Origin: Chara braunii
Lineage: Eukaryota > Streptophyta > Charophyceae > Charales > Characeae
NCBI GenBank assembly: GCA_003427395.1
Contig: BFEA01000262.1
Span: 2,115,182-2,158,761, forward strand
Length of the DNA stretch: 43,580 bases
Reading direction: 5' to 3'
A model generated the notes under the pieces. It worked only from the letters and a program-made list of their open reading frames with translations. It did not search any database and was not told the origin of the DNA. Both the position numbers and the translations under genes were made by a program. Shown piece after piece: positions 30,098 to 39,590 of this stretch (position 1 is its first letter; each line of letters begins with the position of its first letter).

Positions 30098-31243
30098 CTA
30101 GAAAGTTTCGTCCCAAGTGACGGTGTTTAGTAGCAGACCCTGTTTCAGGATGGAGCTAAGTATTGTCAGCATGTCTTGTTCTGACCAGATGCCACTTGGT
30201 TTCACTTTCAGAATTTGCAGTTCTAATAGTTCTTGATGGGTGTACCATCTCATATCCGCCTCCTTGGTGGCTTCGAATTTGACGTACAGGTCCTTGCTGG
30301 CCACGTTGTGTGTCTGATATGTCATTGTGTACATTGCACAGGCTCCTGGTTCGAAGTTTTTGGATATGAATTCCCTGGCTGCTCGATCGTATAGTAGCTC
30401 TGCCACCTGGTAGCCCATCCAGCTCCCTCCCTTCACCCAGCCCAGCAGTGTGACTTCGCCGTATTTATCTTCTCCCGTTTTGGACAAGCCTACTTCCCAT
30501 CGACCCTCCTTTTTTCTGATTGGGAGAACCAGGACTCCCTCAGTTGAGAGTTTTCTCTCATGTTGTCCCTTTTCCACCAGGTGTCTTAGGCGCATCCGTT
30601 TAGATGTTGTTTCCTCTTCATCCTTTCTTCCCGTTTCCTTGTCCAGCTTCTGCTCCCCCCCTTGTTGTGTCTCCACCCCATCGGTAGGTGATCCGGAGGT
30701 CTGTGAGGGGGGGGGGGGGCGCTCTGAGTGGGGGTCTGGGGTGCGTGGGATATGTGTCTCAACCCCTTTTGCTTCCGCCGTTGCTTCGCTCTTTTCAGTG
30801 TTTTTGTCTCCACTGGTCTGTGGGCATGAGAAATCCGCCTGGATTCTGGTTAGGATCTTTAGCATGATCTCGGCCCAGGGGGTTTCCTGTGATGGGCCCT
30901 TTTGCAAGACTTCTTTCAGGCTGGGGCTTGAGTCCAGCAGGTCAAAAAGTTCGACATAGGAATTGTCCCAGAATTCGGTCGTCTGGCCCGGGTGCCTCTC
31001 CTGCAGTCGCAGTATCAGCCAATTCGTTACCGCTATCAATTTGGCTTCTATTGTGACCTGGTCTTGACCAGGCATGGAACTATCTGCAAAGCCTGCTGTT
31101 TGTTCCCACCCTTCCCCTGCACTAGCTCCATCTACATTTTTGTGAGGTGAACATTCAGACATTACGATGTCGGGTGGCGGGGGCAGGGGTGTGGGGTGTG
31201 TCAGGGGAGATTCATCCCAATCCATCGGGCTGGGTCCGAACAC
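30098..31243 (-). CDS. Second ORF of LINE copy B, possible degenerate Nudix-like domain
   Basis: 381 codons, intact, ending in TAG. The first ~230 residues are low-complexity (Pro/Glu/Lys-rich, with SERPPPPSQTSG). From about residue 236 a globular domain begins: GVLVLPIRKKEGRWEVGLSK, TLLGWVKGGSW, then an E, seven residues and REF (290-292), followed by a beta-rich stretch and MRWYTHQELLELQ. The order resembles a Nudix fold (GG, E-x7-RE, final W..x..EL), but the two metal-binding Glu after RE are Ser-Lys, so hydrolysis is unlikely. It lies between ORF1 and the endonuclease on the same strand. Its link to the LINE is positional. The first Met is my choice of start and is uncertain. Confidence 0.6.
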   Translation of the reverse strand: MFGPSPMDWDESPLTHPTPLPPPPDIVMSECSPHKNVDGASAGEGWEQTAGFADSSMPGQDQVTIEAKLIAVTNWLILRLQERHPGQTTEFWDNSYVELFDLLDSSPSLKEVLQKGPSQETPWAEIMLKILTRIQADFSCPQTSGDKNTEKSEATAEAKGVETHIPRTPDPHSERPPPPSQTSGSPTDGVETQQGGEQKLDKETGRKDEEETTSKRMRLRHLVEKGQHERKLSTEGVLVLPIRKKEGRWEVGLSKTGEDKYGEVTLLGWVKGGSWMGYQVAELLYDRAAREFISKNFEPGACAMYTMTYQTHNVASKDLYVKFEATKEADMRWYTHQELLELQILKVKPSGIWSEQDMLTILSSILKQGLLLNTVTWDETF

Positions 31244-31320
31244 TCCGTTGAATGGGTCTGTGGGTTTGGGCTTTTCCTCCTTTTCCTTTGCCTGGTTTTG
31301 TTGTTCTTCCGGCCCATCAA

Positions 31321-33135
31321 CTAATGTTTCTTCTTGATTTTTCTCAAATCCGTCAGGCGGTCGTTCCCCACTGCCCCTTGCCCCATACCTTCATCTTCCA
31401 CCTCCTCCTCCCCTGCCCCTTCGGCCACCTTGAGTATCCCGAACCGATTCTCTGTGCTGAATTGACTGAGTGGCCCCTCGTCTTTCCCGCTTGCCCCCTC
31501 TTTGTCAGACACCTTTCAGGGCGGGTCAGACAGGGAGAGATCCATGTAGTTTGCTGGATCCGGCTCCTTGTCCTTTCCTTTCTTTGGGTCCCCTGTATTA
31601 CGTCCCAGTGGTTCCATTCGCTCATTCTCCTTTCCTTGTGCAGACAGTTTCCCGATGTTCATCTCTTTTCCTTGTGCAGGCAGTTTCTCTGTGTTCTCTG
31701 CTGGTGTTCCTGCTGAAGCATTTATGTGAGCCTCCACTGGTTTCGGGGGCACCCATTCCTCCGGGGATTTGGTACTCCATTCTGGTTCCGTTTGTCTTTC
31801 CCACCCCCATCCCTTCTTCTTCCCATTCTCCTCCTGGTCAATGAAAACCCAGCCTTCGTGTCCAGGGTCGACCGTCCTCCAGTTATCCACTTTGAAGGGA
31901 TCTCGAGTCAGTCTCCCTGTGATCCTTACTTTCCTGCCAGGATGCTGTGGGCACGCTTGCTCCGTGCATAAGTGGCCATATGCCTTATATTTCATACACC
32001 ACGGTCTGAGTTTGTGTGCGGTGTATATCTTGTATTCGCGGTCACCCATCCAATATGGTATGACATCGTCAATGGAGAACGGCTGGTCGGGTGGGTAGTC
32101 TAGTGCCAACATCAAATAGTCGTCCCTTCTAGTCACATAACTGGGAAGGGGTTCTATAAAGTCGACGATGTCAAATTTCTCCCCAAAGTCTTGCACAAAT
32201 GCCGCTTGGATTTCAATGGGGATGCGGCGGAATTCCACCCAAAATTTTTCCGCCATCAATTTGTCCCTCCGCTCTTCTGGTGCGGCACGTTTGTGGGGGG
32301 ACCATGGGTAAAGTCGGACCTCAGACCTGTCACAGCGAATGTTTCGCCATCTGTCCATCGTTTTTTTGTCCTCCGTGTAGAGACTAAGAACAGTGAAGAT
32401 CGTTTTGGAGACTGGGTGGATGATGAAAGAGTCCGCTGCGATTTCCTTGTTGCCTTTTAAGGTTTCCAACCTCTTTCGTATCCATCCAATCTTATCATTC
32501 GTGGACTTGTAGCTTGCATCGTCGTGAAAAACCCAGTTAGTTGCATGTTCGGTGTAAATTTTGTCACGCATCGCCAGACCTACTTCCGGGAGGTGCGTGA
32601 CCATGGTCCTTTTGCCTTTTTGTTCCCTCACTGATTTCTCCGAGGCTGTGAGGAGTTGTGTCATAAAGAAAGCGCTGGCCCAGGTCAGCCCATCAAGGGG
32701 GATTGTCATGTTTTCGCTGGTGGACTCTCCTCCCGACTGTCTTTTGACGTTTAGCTTTCCATGGCTGAAGGGCCTCTTTACTCTTTGTGCCCAAGTGCCC
32801 CCGTTGGCTTCTTGCTGTCGAGACCCTTCTTTTTCCTCCGCGTGTAGAGGCTGTATTTGTTTCCCTTCCCCTTGGGTTCGCTGTTCATGGGAGGCATCGT
32901 GCATTTGTTGCATTTGTGGCAAGACACCAGTGAACACCACGGATGAGCTGGCTACATGTGATGGTTGTGCCTGTGTTGTGGCTCCAGCGGCTGACAGCGA
33001 TGTGCTAGCCATCAACTGTTCCCTGCTGTGTGCCGAAAGTTGTTGTGCTGCGTGGTGCCTCATGGCCCCTTGGAAAAAAATCGTGGCAGACAATTTTTGT
33101 TTTTTTTTCCACGTTGGAGCCATGGTTTTTACCAT
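31321..33135 (-). pseudogene. LINE ORF1 (gag-like, DUF4283-type with zinc knuckle), copy B
   Basis: 540 codons to a TGA at 31516-31518, then 63 more in the same frame to a TAG at 31321. The core FWVEFRRIPIEIQAAFVQDF, EPLPSYVTRRDDYLMLALDY, IDDVIPYWMGDREYKI resembles the gag-like domain of plant LINEs. It is followed by CMKYKAYGHLCTEQAC near residue 380, a zinc knuckle in which the second Cys is Tyr and the last spacing is long. The extension contains ENRFGIL, usual near the end of such proteins, which implies that the TGA interrupts a longer ORF. The region before residue 140 is Gln/Ser-rich. The protein would coat LINE RNA. A small internal repeat (KLPAQGKE/KLSAQGKE) is visible. Confidence 0.75.
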
Positions 33136-33409
33136 TCAGTTTTTTAGGGTTGAAACTAATTCGCTGTTCTTGTCCACCTCCCCCTATCCTTATCTTTTTC
33201 GTGTTCGTGTTCGCCCAGGATCAGACGAGAGGGCGTGTTCGGGTTGTGATTACCTGTCCTGCAGCGACCCCCAGTTGGAGCTTACCTGTCATGTCATATC
33301 CCCTCCCCTGCCACATTTGCTTGATTCTCTACCGTGCCGAAGCTCCATTTTTTTGTCTCTATTTCACTTTCTTGATCTATCGCCGTTGAGGCCGTTGAGG
33401 ATTGGTGGC

Positions 33410-34620
33410 CTTGTTCCGAGTTAGGTATCTGCTCTGCCTCCCCTCGCCCGCAGGGTTAAGACCGGTCTCTCTTGGCAGACACACCTTACTTGCTGGGCCC
33501 CTCGATGTTTGCCACTCGGTTGATGACGTCTCGCCTCTTTCTCTATCCACTCACCTGCGATCCTACTCGATCCTCCCCTTCCTCAGACCGCGTGTAGCCA
33601 TGCAAATCCCGGCTCCCTCCTTCCTCGGGTTCGCGTTGCTTGTCGACGTCGCCTCTCTCGCCCGCAGGGCTAAAAACGGTCGCTCTTGGAAGGGACCCCT
33701 GACTTGCCGGGCCCTCGTGGTTCCGAGTTAGGTATCTGCTCTGCTTCCCCTCGCCCACGGGGTTAAAACCAGTCACTCTTGGAAGGCACCCCTCACTGGC
33801 TGGGCCCCTCGTTGTTTACCTCTTGGTTGATGACGTCTCGCCTCTTTCTCTATCCAATCACCGTGCAGCTCCCGGCCCCCTCCCTCTCCGGGTTCGTGTT
33901 GCTTATCAATCTTCGTCCGCCACTGATGTAGGTGTTCGGACTGCGTGGACGTCGCCTCTCCTCCCTAGAGTCCGCCTGACGCTGAAGTCAACGCCTCCCT
34001 CCCGCTAACTGATCGCTCCGCCTGTTTCGACCGACACCTCACCGCTCCGATACACCCAACCCGCTTCCCTGCCACATGAACGCCCGCACTTTGGCCATAT
34101 CTCTGACTCACTCCACTTCGTCTCCAGTCACCTCCGCCTAAAATGCCACGTGTCAAGAACGCAGCAGCTATGGAGACCCGCGTGGAACCCCCATCTCCGG
34201 GGGTCAGAGCCCCAAGCCCATCAACCCGTGACGTGGTCGCCTCTTTCTCTATCCAATCACCGTGCAGCTCCCGGCCCCCTCCCTCTCCGAGTTCGTGTTG
34301 CTTATCAATCTTCGTCCGCCACTGATGTAGGTGTTCAGACTGCGTGGACGTCGCCTCACGCTGAAGTCAACGCCTCCCTCCCGCTAACTGATCGCTCCGC
34401 CTGTTTCGACCGACGCCGGACCGCTCCGATACAGTGGATACACCCAACCCGCTTCCCTGCCACATGAACGCCCGCACTTTGGCCATATCTCCGACTCACT
34501 CCACTTCGTCTCTACTCACCTCCGCCCAAAATGCCACGTGTCAAGAACGCAGCAGCTATGGAGACCCGCGTGGAACCCCCATCTCCGGGGGTCAGAGCCC
34601 CAAGCCCGTCAACCACAAAG
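33410..34620 (-). promoter_or_regulatory. Tandem 5' monomers upstream of LINE ORF1
   Basis: Two ~398 bp units start at about 33832 and 34230 on the plus strand (shared landmarks GCCTCTTTCTCTATCCAATC, GATGTAGGTGTTC, CGACCGACxCC, GCCACATGAACGCCCGCAC, AATGCCACGTGTCAAGAACG). Shorter partial units with TTCCGAGTTAGGTATCTGCT lie at 33413 and 33721. They occupy the 5' untranslated region of LINE copy B, as promoter monomers do in some mammalian L1 families. Promoter activity is inferred from position only. Confidence 0.7.
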
Positions 34621-34842
34621 CACCCTCACTTATAGCTTATATACATTCGTTAACATCGTTATCAGGGTGCGTTGTGTTCAGGGAAGTCTGTAGTGTGAGT
34701 ATGCCCTTGTTGTGACCTTCAGAGTTTCCTTGCGAGGACCCAGGCATGGTCCTGTGGAGCCTACCCCTTCCATATATTAGCAGTGAGTACTGGAGGATAG
34801 ACTGCTGCTACGTTCATTTGCCATCCTCAAAGTCCCATGGGT

Positions 34843-35173
34843 TTAAACCACCGGTACCTTTCCGAGTATTTTGCCCTGACACGCCGGGTAACGCGGGAGG
34901 CCGGCGGGGCTCGGTGCTAGTGGACTGAAATGGCTGGCGTCACCAGCCAAAATGAGGCCCGCCCCCGTTCGTTTTCTTTTCGGTGCGCAGGGCGGTTTTA
35001 GGCTCGGCTTTGATAGCTGAGAAAGGTACTTGGCCCAGCTATCGGCCACAGAAAAAAATAGAGTAGAAACGTTTCTAGTCGGATGAATTTGGGCGCTCCT
35101 GTAGTAGGCCGTATGTTTCCTAAAATCGTGGCGCGTGAACGGGCATGACTCTAGGAAGTACTGGTGGTTTGAA
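34843..35173. mobile_element. Short inverted-repeat element (MITE-like)
   Basis: Begins AAACCACCGGTACC and ends GTACTGGTGGTTT, inverse matches with one difference over 13 bases, ~330 bp apart. No coding capacity. Internal sequence (TACTTGGCCCAGCTATC, AAAAAATAGAGTAGAAACGT, GATGAATTTGGGCGCTCCTG) recurs at 36350-36460. AAAATGGCTGGCG-C-CCAGCCAA is shared with 23368-23392. No clean target duplication was found. Confidence 0.65.
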
Positions 35174-36344
35174 GGTCAACCTGCCTGTCACTAGGCACTT
35201 CAAAGCATGGAATCTGGTTACAAAGGTGACCGTCTCGAACCTACAACCATTGTCACCCTGCAATTAGTCTTACTGAAATGACAGCAAATTCGGTATTGTT
35301 ATGCCGTTCAAGATACATGCAACACCGCTAGCTGTCAGTCAACAACCTTTTCTTTTTTTTCCCCTCGAAATCCAAATTTCATTCCACAGTTCAAAATAGA
35401 GGCCAGGGACCTCAACATTACTGCAAGCATCATCCAGCTTATAGCTTACAGGCTCAAAGTCTGTGAGTCTTTCAGTACAGACTCCGCAACTCTTGGATGC
35501 CACCTAACACACCCTAAGCCCTAATGATCTACACTAAGTCACTCTAACTAAAAGTCTAGTTCTGTTTTTCTGTTATTTGAGAGAGAATTCTCCTGCAACA
35601 GCAGACAGGAGTGATGATTTGAGCATAGTACTCTCCTACCTAAACCTCTAGTCCTAATTAATATACAGTCCCCCCTATCCGTACGGGCAGTCAACAACCT
35701 GAGAGTCTGAGAAATTGAAGACACATGTGAAGATTAAAAAAAAAAAAACATTAAAAAAAAGGAAAAGAAAAAGAAAAAGAAAAGTCTGAGAAATCTGAAA
35801 TTCTGACCACCCTTTTTGAAGAGAAAAAAGGAAGAAAGCTAGGTCACCAGAGTTGCCCGGGACCACTTGGCCCATTGGGTCACCTGGGCCAGTGCAGCCT
35901 GGACCCACATGATTCTCTTTTTTTTTTTTTTTTTACGCGTTTGGTAAAGAATTACGGAGTGACGGCAAACACAGTCGTCTACGACTCCAGTTTCAAATGA
36001 CATAACTGGCAGGTTCAGTGTGGCAACCTGAGATAAATTTGTGAGAAAGGTAAGCTGACAGTCGATCCTGCTGAAATATAGAGCCAGGGCAATGCTGTTC
36101 AGGGGTCCTTCGGCCGTATTGCAGAAGTTTTTCTCGCCACAAGCAAAACTCGGAGGGGCCGCGCGGCGTGGGGCGCCATTGAAAAAAAAAATCGGCGGCC
36201 TCCGAAGTGGTGAGGGTTTCGTGCTGACACCCGCGGGCCAATGTGTGGTGTACTGGTGCCGCACTGGCACTCCCCAGAGTGGGGCATACTCACACTGCCA
36301 ATTTTTCACTTATTTCTGGATGGATTTGGCTTTGCTAGCCCAAG
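35174..36344. other. Unrecognised DNA with A/T homopolymer tracts
   Basis: A-rich stretch at 35736-35790 and T-tract at 35918-35934. No gene recognised. 36200-36260 carries GTGTACTGGTGCC, weakly like the MITE end. Confidence 0.4.
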
Positions 36345-36460
36345 CTATCAGCAGTACTTGGCCCAGCTATCAGCCGCGGGAAAAAATAGAGTAGAAACGT
36401 TTGTAGTCAGATGAATTTGGGCGCTCCTGTAGTGACCCGTACATTTCCTAAAATTGTGGC
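36345..36460. repeat. Fragment of the inverted-repeat element
   Basis: Closely matches 35016-35135 of the element at 34843-35173 (GTACTTGGCCCAGCTATC, AAAAATAGAGTAGAAACGTT, GAATTTGGGCGCTCCTGTAG). The termini are missing. Confidence 0.8.
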
Positions 36461-36655
36461 CGAGGTTGTTGTAGAGGTGGGGTACTAGATCAAGGACAGT
36501 TACCCACAGTACTCGGCCACTCGGTTGTCCAGGCTTGTTAACGGGCACTACTTTTTTTTTTCTTTTTTTTTTCAAAAAGAGCCCAGGTTGTTGTAAAGGT
36601 GGGATACGAGACCAATGACAGTTATCCACAGTACTAGGCCACTTGGTTGTCCAGA
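36455..36655 (-). mobile_element. Two tandem tRNA-like SINE copies
   Basis: Minus-strand units at about 36535-36455 and 36655-36570 each read GGACAACC(A/G)AGTGGCC(T/G)AG, TACTGTGG(A/G)TAACTGTC, a B-box-like GGTCTCGTATCCCACCT and TACAACAACCT(C/G)GG. A run of T (plus strand 36551-36572) lies between them, so the first copy on the minus strand is A-tailed. The A- and B-box spacing is tRNA-like. The two copies differ at about ten positions. Confidence 0.65.
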
Positions 36656-36924
36656 ATCCCTCTGAAGACCCCACCCACCCTTCCTCTTATCATTTTTGCC
36701 CTGGTGCACCCCCATTGCCATATTGGCAGGGTGACCTGACCAGACAGCGGTTGCAGGCACCCGGGCTAGGCAGAGAGACCTACCCCCCTGCTCAGCCCTT
36801 GTTGAAGCAGACGCCGTGCAAGCCCGATTGCACGGGGACTTCGGGAGCTAGGTATGAACATGCTACTACATGTCTTCATGAGGGTGCACAGTGTTACATT
36901 GTATTACTACTATTGTGTTTCGAT

Positions 36925-38130
36925 GGCAGAGAGCTGGGGATCCTCCGTTCCCTCGTATATCCCTGGAGCCCGTTCCTGCCCCGCGGTAAGGTGCAGTATC
37001 TTCTGACACCCCGGACATCCCGCACTAAGGAACTGCTATGCCAGCCTCAACCCTATGTTACGTACTAGGAGGATAGCCAACCCTGAGTCATGTGTGTATT
37101 GCAGTGTTCTATTGTGTTGATGGTAGAGAGCTGGGAATCCTCTGTTCCATCGTATATCCCTGGAGCCCGTTCCGGCCCCACGGTAAGGTGCAGTATCTCC
37201 TGACACCCCGGACATCCCGTACTAAGGAACTGCTACGCCAGTCTCAAGCCCTAAGCTAGTAGGAGGATAGCCAACCCTAAGTAACGACCATTTCGTCAAA
37301 ATGGACATTTTTTATTTTTTGCACGAAATTGAAACCGAGTTTTTTGGCCAAAAACTCATCAAAATTTGTTGTTCCTGAGGATAAAATGCTGGACCCTCAG
37401 GAACAACAAATTTTGATGAGTTTTTGGCCAAAAAACTCGGTTTCAATTTCGTTCAAAAAATAAAAAATGTCCATTTTGACGAAATGGCAGTTAAGTCGTG
37501 AATCATGGACTGCATCATGGACTGTGTGTATTGACCCTGGAGAATCGTTGATAGTGACGGTAGAGAGTTGGGGATCCTCCGTTCCATCATATATCCCTGG
37601 AGTTCGTTCCAGCCCCGCGGTAAGGTGCAGTATCTCCTACATCCCGTACTAAGGAACTGCTATGCCAGCCTCAAGCCCTAAGCTATATACTAGGAGGATA
37701 GCCAACCCTAAGTCGTGAATCATGGACTGTATCATGGACTATGTATATGGACCCTGGAGAATCGTTGATAGAGAGAGTTGGGGATCCTCTGTTCCCTCGT
37801 ATATCCCTGGAGCCCGTTTCCGGTCCCGCGGTAAGGTGCAGTATCTCCTGACACCCCCGACATGCCGTACTAAGGAACTGCTATGCCAACCTCAACCCTT
37901 AAGCTACGTTTTAGGAGGATAACCAACCCTAAGTCGCGGATCATGGGCTGTATCTATTGACCCTGGAGAACCCTGTGTTGTATGATAAATTGTGAAAGCT
38001 AAACAATCCTCCGTTCCCTCATATGTCCCTGGAGCCCGTTCCGGCCCCGCTGTAAAGTGTAGTATACACCCCCGACATCCCGTACTAAGGAACTGCTATG
38101 CCAGCCTCAATCCTTGACTACATACTAGGA
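36925..38130 (+). repeat. Satellite of ~200 bp, five copies
   Basis: The unit has GAGAG(C/T)TGGGGATCCTC, CGTATATCCCTGGAGCCCGT, GCGGTAAGGTGCAGTATCT, CGTACTAAGGAACTGCTATG, CCAGCCTCAA and TAGGAGGATAGCCAACCCTA. Copies begin near 36930, 37126, 37562, 37775 and 37998. The third begins after a palindromic insertion. Short open stretches recur but no protein is recognised. Confidence 0.92.
37288..37487. mobile_element. Near-perfect palindrome, 93 bp arms (foldback MITE)
   Basis: 37288-37380 and 37395-37487 are reverse complements with a single mismatch (C at 37322 against the partner position), around a 14-base loop. The segment is embedded in a satellite unit. Outside the arms, TAAG stands on both sides (left ...CCCTAAG, right TTAAGTCG), a possible 4 bp target duplication, with outer ends ACGACC and GGCAGT. 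No coding capacity. A transcript would form a ~93 bp duplex, a possible small-RNA source. Confidence 0.85.
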
Positions 38131-38344
38131 GGATGACCAGCCCTAAGTCATAATCTGGTATCGAACATAGGACTTCATGCGAATCGTGCAAATGACCTAA
38201 CCTGTTGACATATACTGTGAAGTAGTCTGAAGCTGTGCTCTGCTGGGCTCGAGTAAACCAGACTGTACAAACCACCCAACAGTCGAATGACCACCCATAG
38301 ACCAAGAACATCAGGACACCCTACCATCGCCCAGTCCCAACATA

Positions 38345-38560
38345 CAACAACCATGAGCTACCCCTTGGGTGGTGCGCAAGCAGTGTCTGTAATAGCTAAC
38401 CTGCGTCATCCCAAGGCGGGGGGTGTCCAGCCGTGCATCAATCTAACGCCCTGCCGGTGTCCATGTGCAAGGCTGCAGATTTGAACTCACAACCTCATAC
38501 CACAATGCGCATTTCCAATTGGTGCTCTAACCACTGACCTACATCAACTGGACTTAACTG
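38345..38560 (-). mobile_element. tRNA-derived SINE, copy 2
   Basis: The minus strand reads GGTCAGTGGTTAGAGCACC (A box), ATGCGCATTGTGGTATGAGG, GTTGTGAGTTCAAATCTGC (B box), then ACACCCCCCGCCTTGGGAT, TTAGCTATTACAGACACTGC and CCAAGGGGTAGCTCATGGTT. All are collinear with copy 1 at 14861-15083. Body similarity beyond the tRNA part supports a SINE family. Confidence 0.8.
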
Positions 38561-38658
38561 GTGGGTTAAGGGCCTAATCCGACACGGTCCTTTAACCACT
38601 GACCTACATCAACTGGACTTAACTGGTGGGTTAAGGGCCTAATCCGACACGGTCCTTT
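38529..38658. repeat. 65 bp exact tandem duplication
   Basis: AACCACTGACCTACATCAAC through GACACGGTCCTTT is present at 38529-38593 and again at 38594-38658 without difference. The first copy overlaps the tRNA-like head of SINE copy 2. Confidence 0.95.
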
Positions 38659-38666
38659 CACAAAAA

Positions 38667-38725
38667 AATGGATTTTTTTTTTAATTCTTTTTTTTTTGGG
38701 GGGGGGGAGGGGGGGGGAGGGGAGA
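38667..38725. repeat. T-tract passing directly into a G-tract
   Basis: TTTTTTTTTT-AATTC-TTTTTTTTTT is followed by GGGGGGGGGG with a few A. It has the same form as 21331-21383. A partial CCAGCGTCCC retroposon motif follows at 38832. Confidence 0.9.
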
Positions 38726-39264
38726 AGAATCATTAGCTTTTATTACAAATGAAAGGAGGCCGGGATTTCCTCACAAACAACCCGGAAGATATGACCAATA
38801 ACCCTAAATGGGTTGTTGCTGGAAAATGGTTCCAGCGTCCCTTCCTTTCACCGGTCTATCCTCATCTTCCAAAATCCCTTGAAGCTCAAAGTAATTTTGT
38901 GTAGAAACAAGGCACCATCCTACTTGGTGCTAAGGTTCAGTCTGTGGCAACTAACAGATCATTGCAGTGTCACTCATCAATATTAAAATACTATCCAACC
39001 GTGCTCAGTTGGCTAAATCGGCAGTATTACGTTCCGCCAGGATCCAAGTAAACGACTAAGCCTTTAAAAAACTAAAACTACCTATAGGCTCAATGACCAG
39101 GAGCTGGGCAAGAATAATAAGCTGTAGGGTTACCCTCTCATCATCACTGTCCAAAACACTGTAAAGAGCATTTGTTGCCTAGACGGGTTTCCCACCACGC
39201 ACCCAATGAATATAACTCTAGTTTGCTCTTCACCGGGTCTCTCATATCATCTAACCATTAACAT

Positions 39265-39590
39265 TCCTACTGCTCTATAAACTCATCTCCAAAGCCCTCA
39301 CTATTCGTCTTAATAAATATACAGCAGACATAATTCACCCAACAAAGACGGGTTTTATCCAGGGAAGGAATATTCAGGACACCATTCTCCTCATGAATGA
39401 ATTGGTCAAACTTTCTCGTCAATCTAAACACAATGCTGCCTTCATCTTTATAGATTTTGAGAAAGCCTATAACCACGTGGATTGACTCTTTTTGGACAAA
39501 TGCCTAGACAAGTTCAATTTTGGACCGAACTTCAGAAGGTGGATTAAAATATTACATGAGAATGCATCTACAAGAGTCATTTATACGTAT
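39265..39590 (+). pseudogene. LINE reverse transcriptase fragment, copy C
   Basis: The plus strand reads LISKALTIRLNKYTADIIHP, TKTGFIQGRNIQDTILLMNE, LSRQSKHNAAFIFIDFEKAY, NHVD, a TGA at 39483-39485, LFLDKCLDKFNFGPNFRRW and ILHENASTRV. This is RT motifs just before and at motif A, closely similar to copies A and B. The TGA stands exactly where the others have Trp (HVDWLFLD). Both ends are truncated; no motif B or C. Confidence 0.9.

Larger units (their letters stand above)
25811..34620 (-). mobile_element. L1-type LINE, copy B, nearly full length
   Basis: In minus-strand order: repeated 5' monomers (34620-33410), ORF1 (33135-31516 plus an in-frame extension), a second ORF (31243-30098), AP endonuclease (30010-29280), reverse transcriptase (29272-27818), and thumb plus zinc-finger domain (27811-25811). 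At about 8.8 kb it is longer than typical L1 elements because of the extra ORF and monomers. ORF2 stays in one frame from about 29940 to 25811, interrupted only by TGA codons at 29537-29539, about 29419, 27818-27820 and 27599-27601. That suggests a young but inactivated copy. Many single N bases lie between 25970 and 27240. Confidence 0.9.

Noticed and set aside
32561-33424. 287-codon open stretch on the plus strand opposite ORF1
   Set aside because: Antisense shadow of the LINE ORF1, Cys/Ser-rich without a domain.
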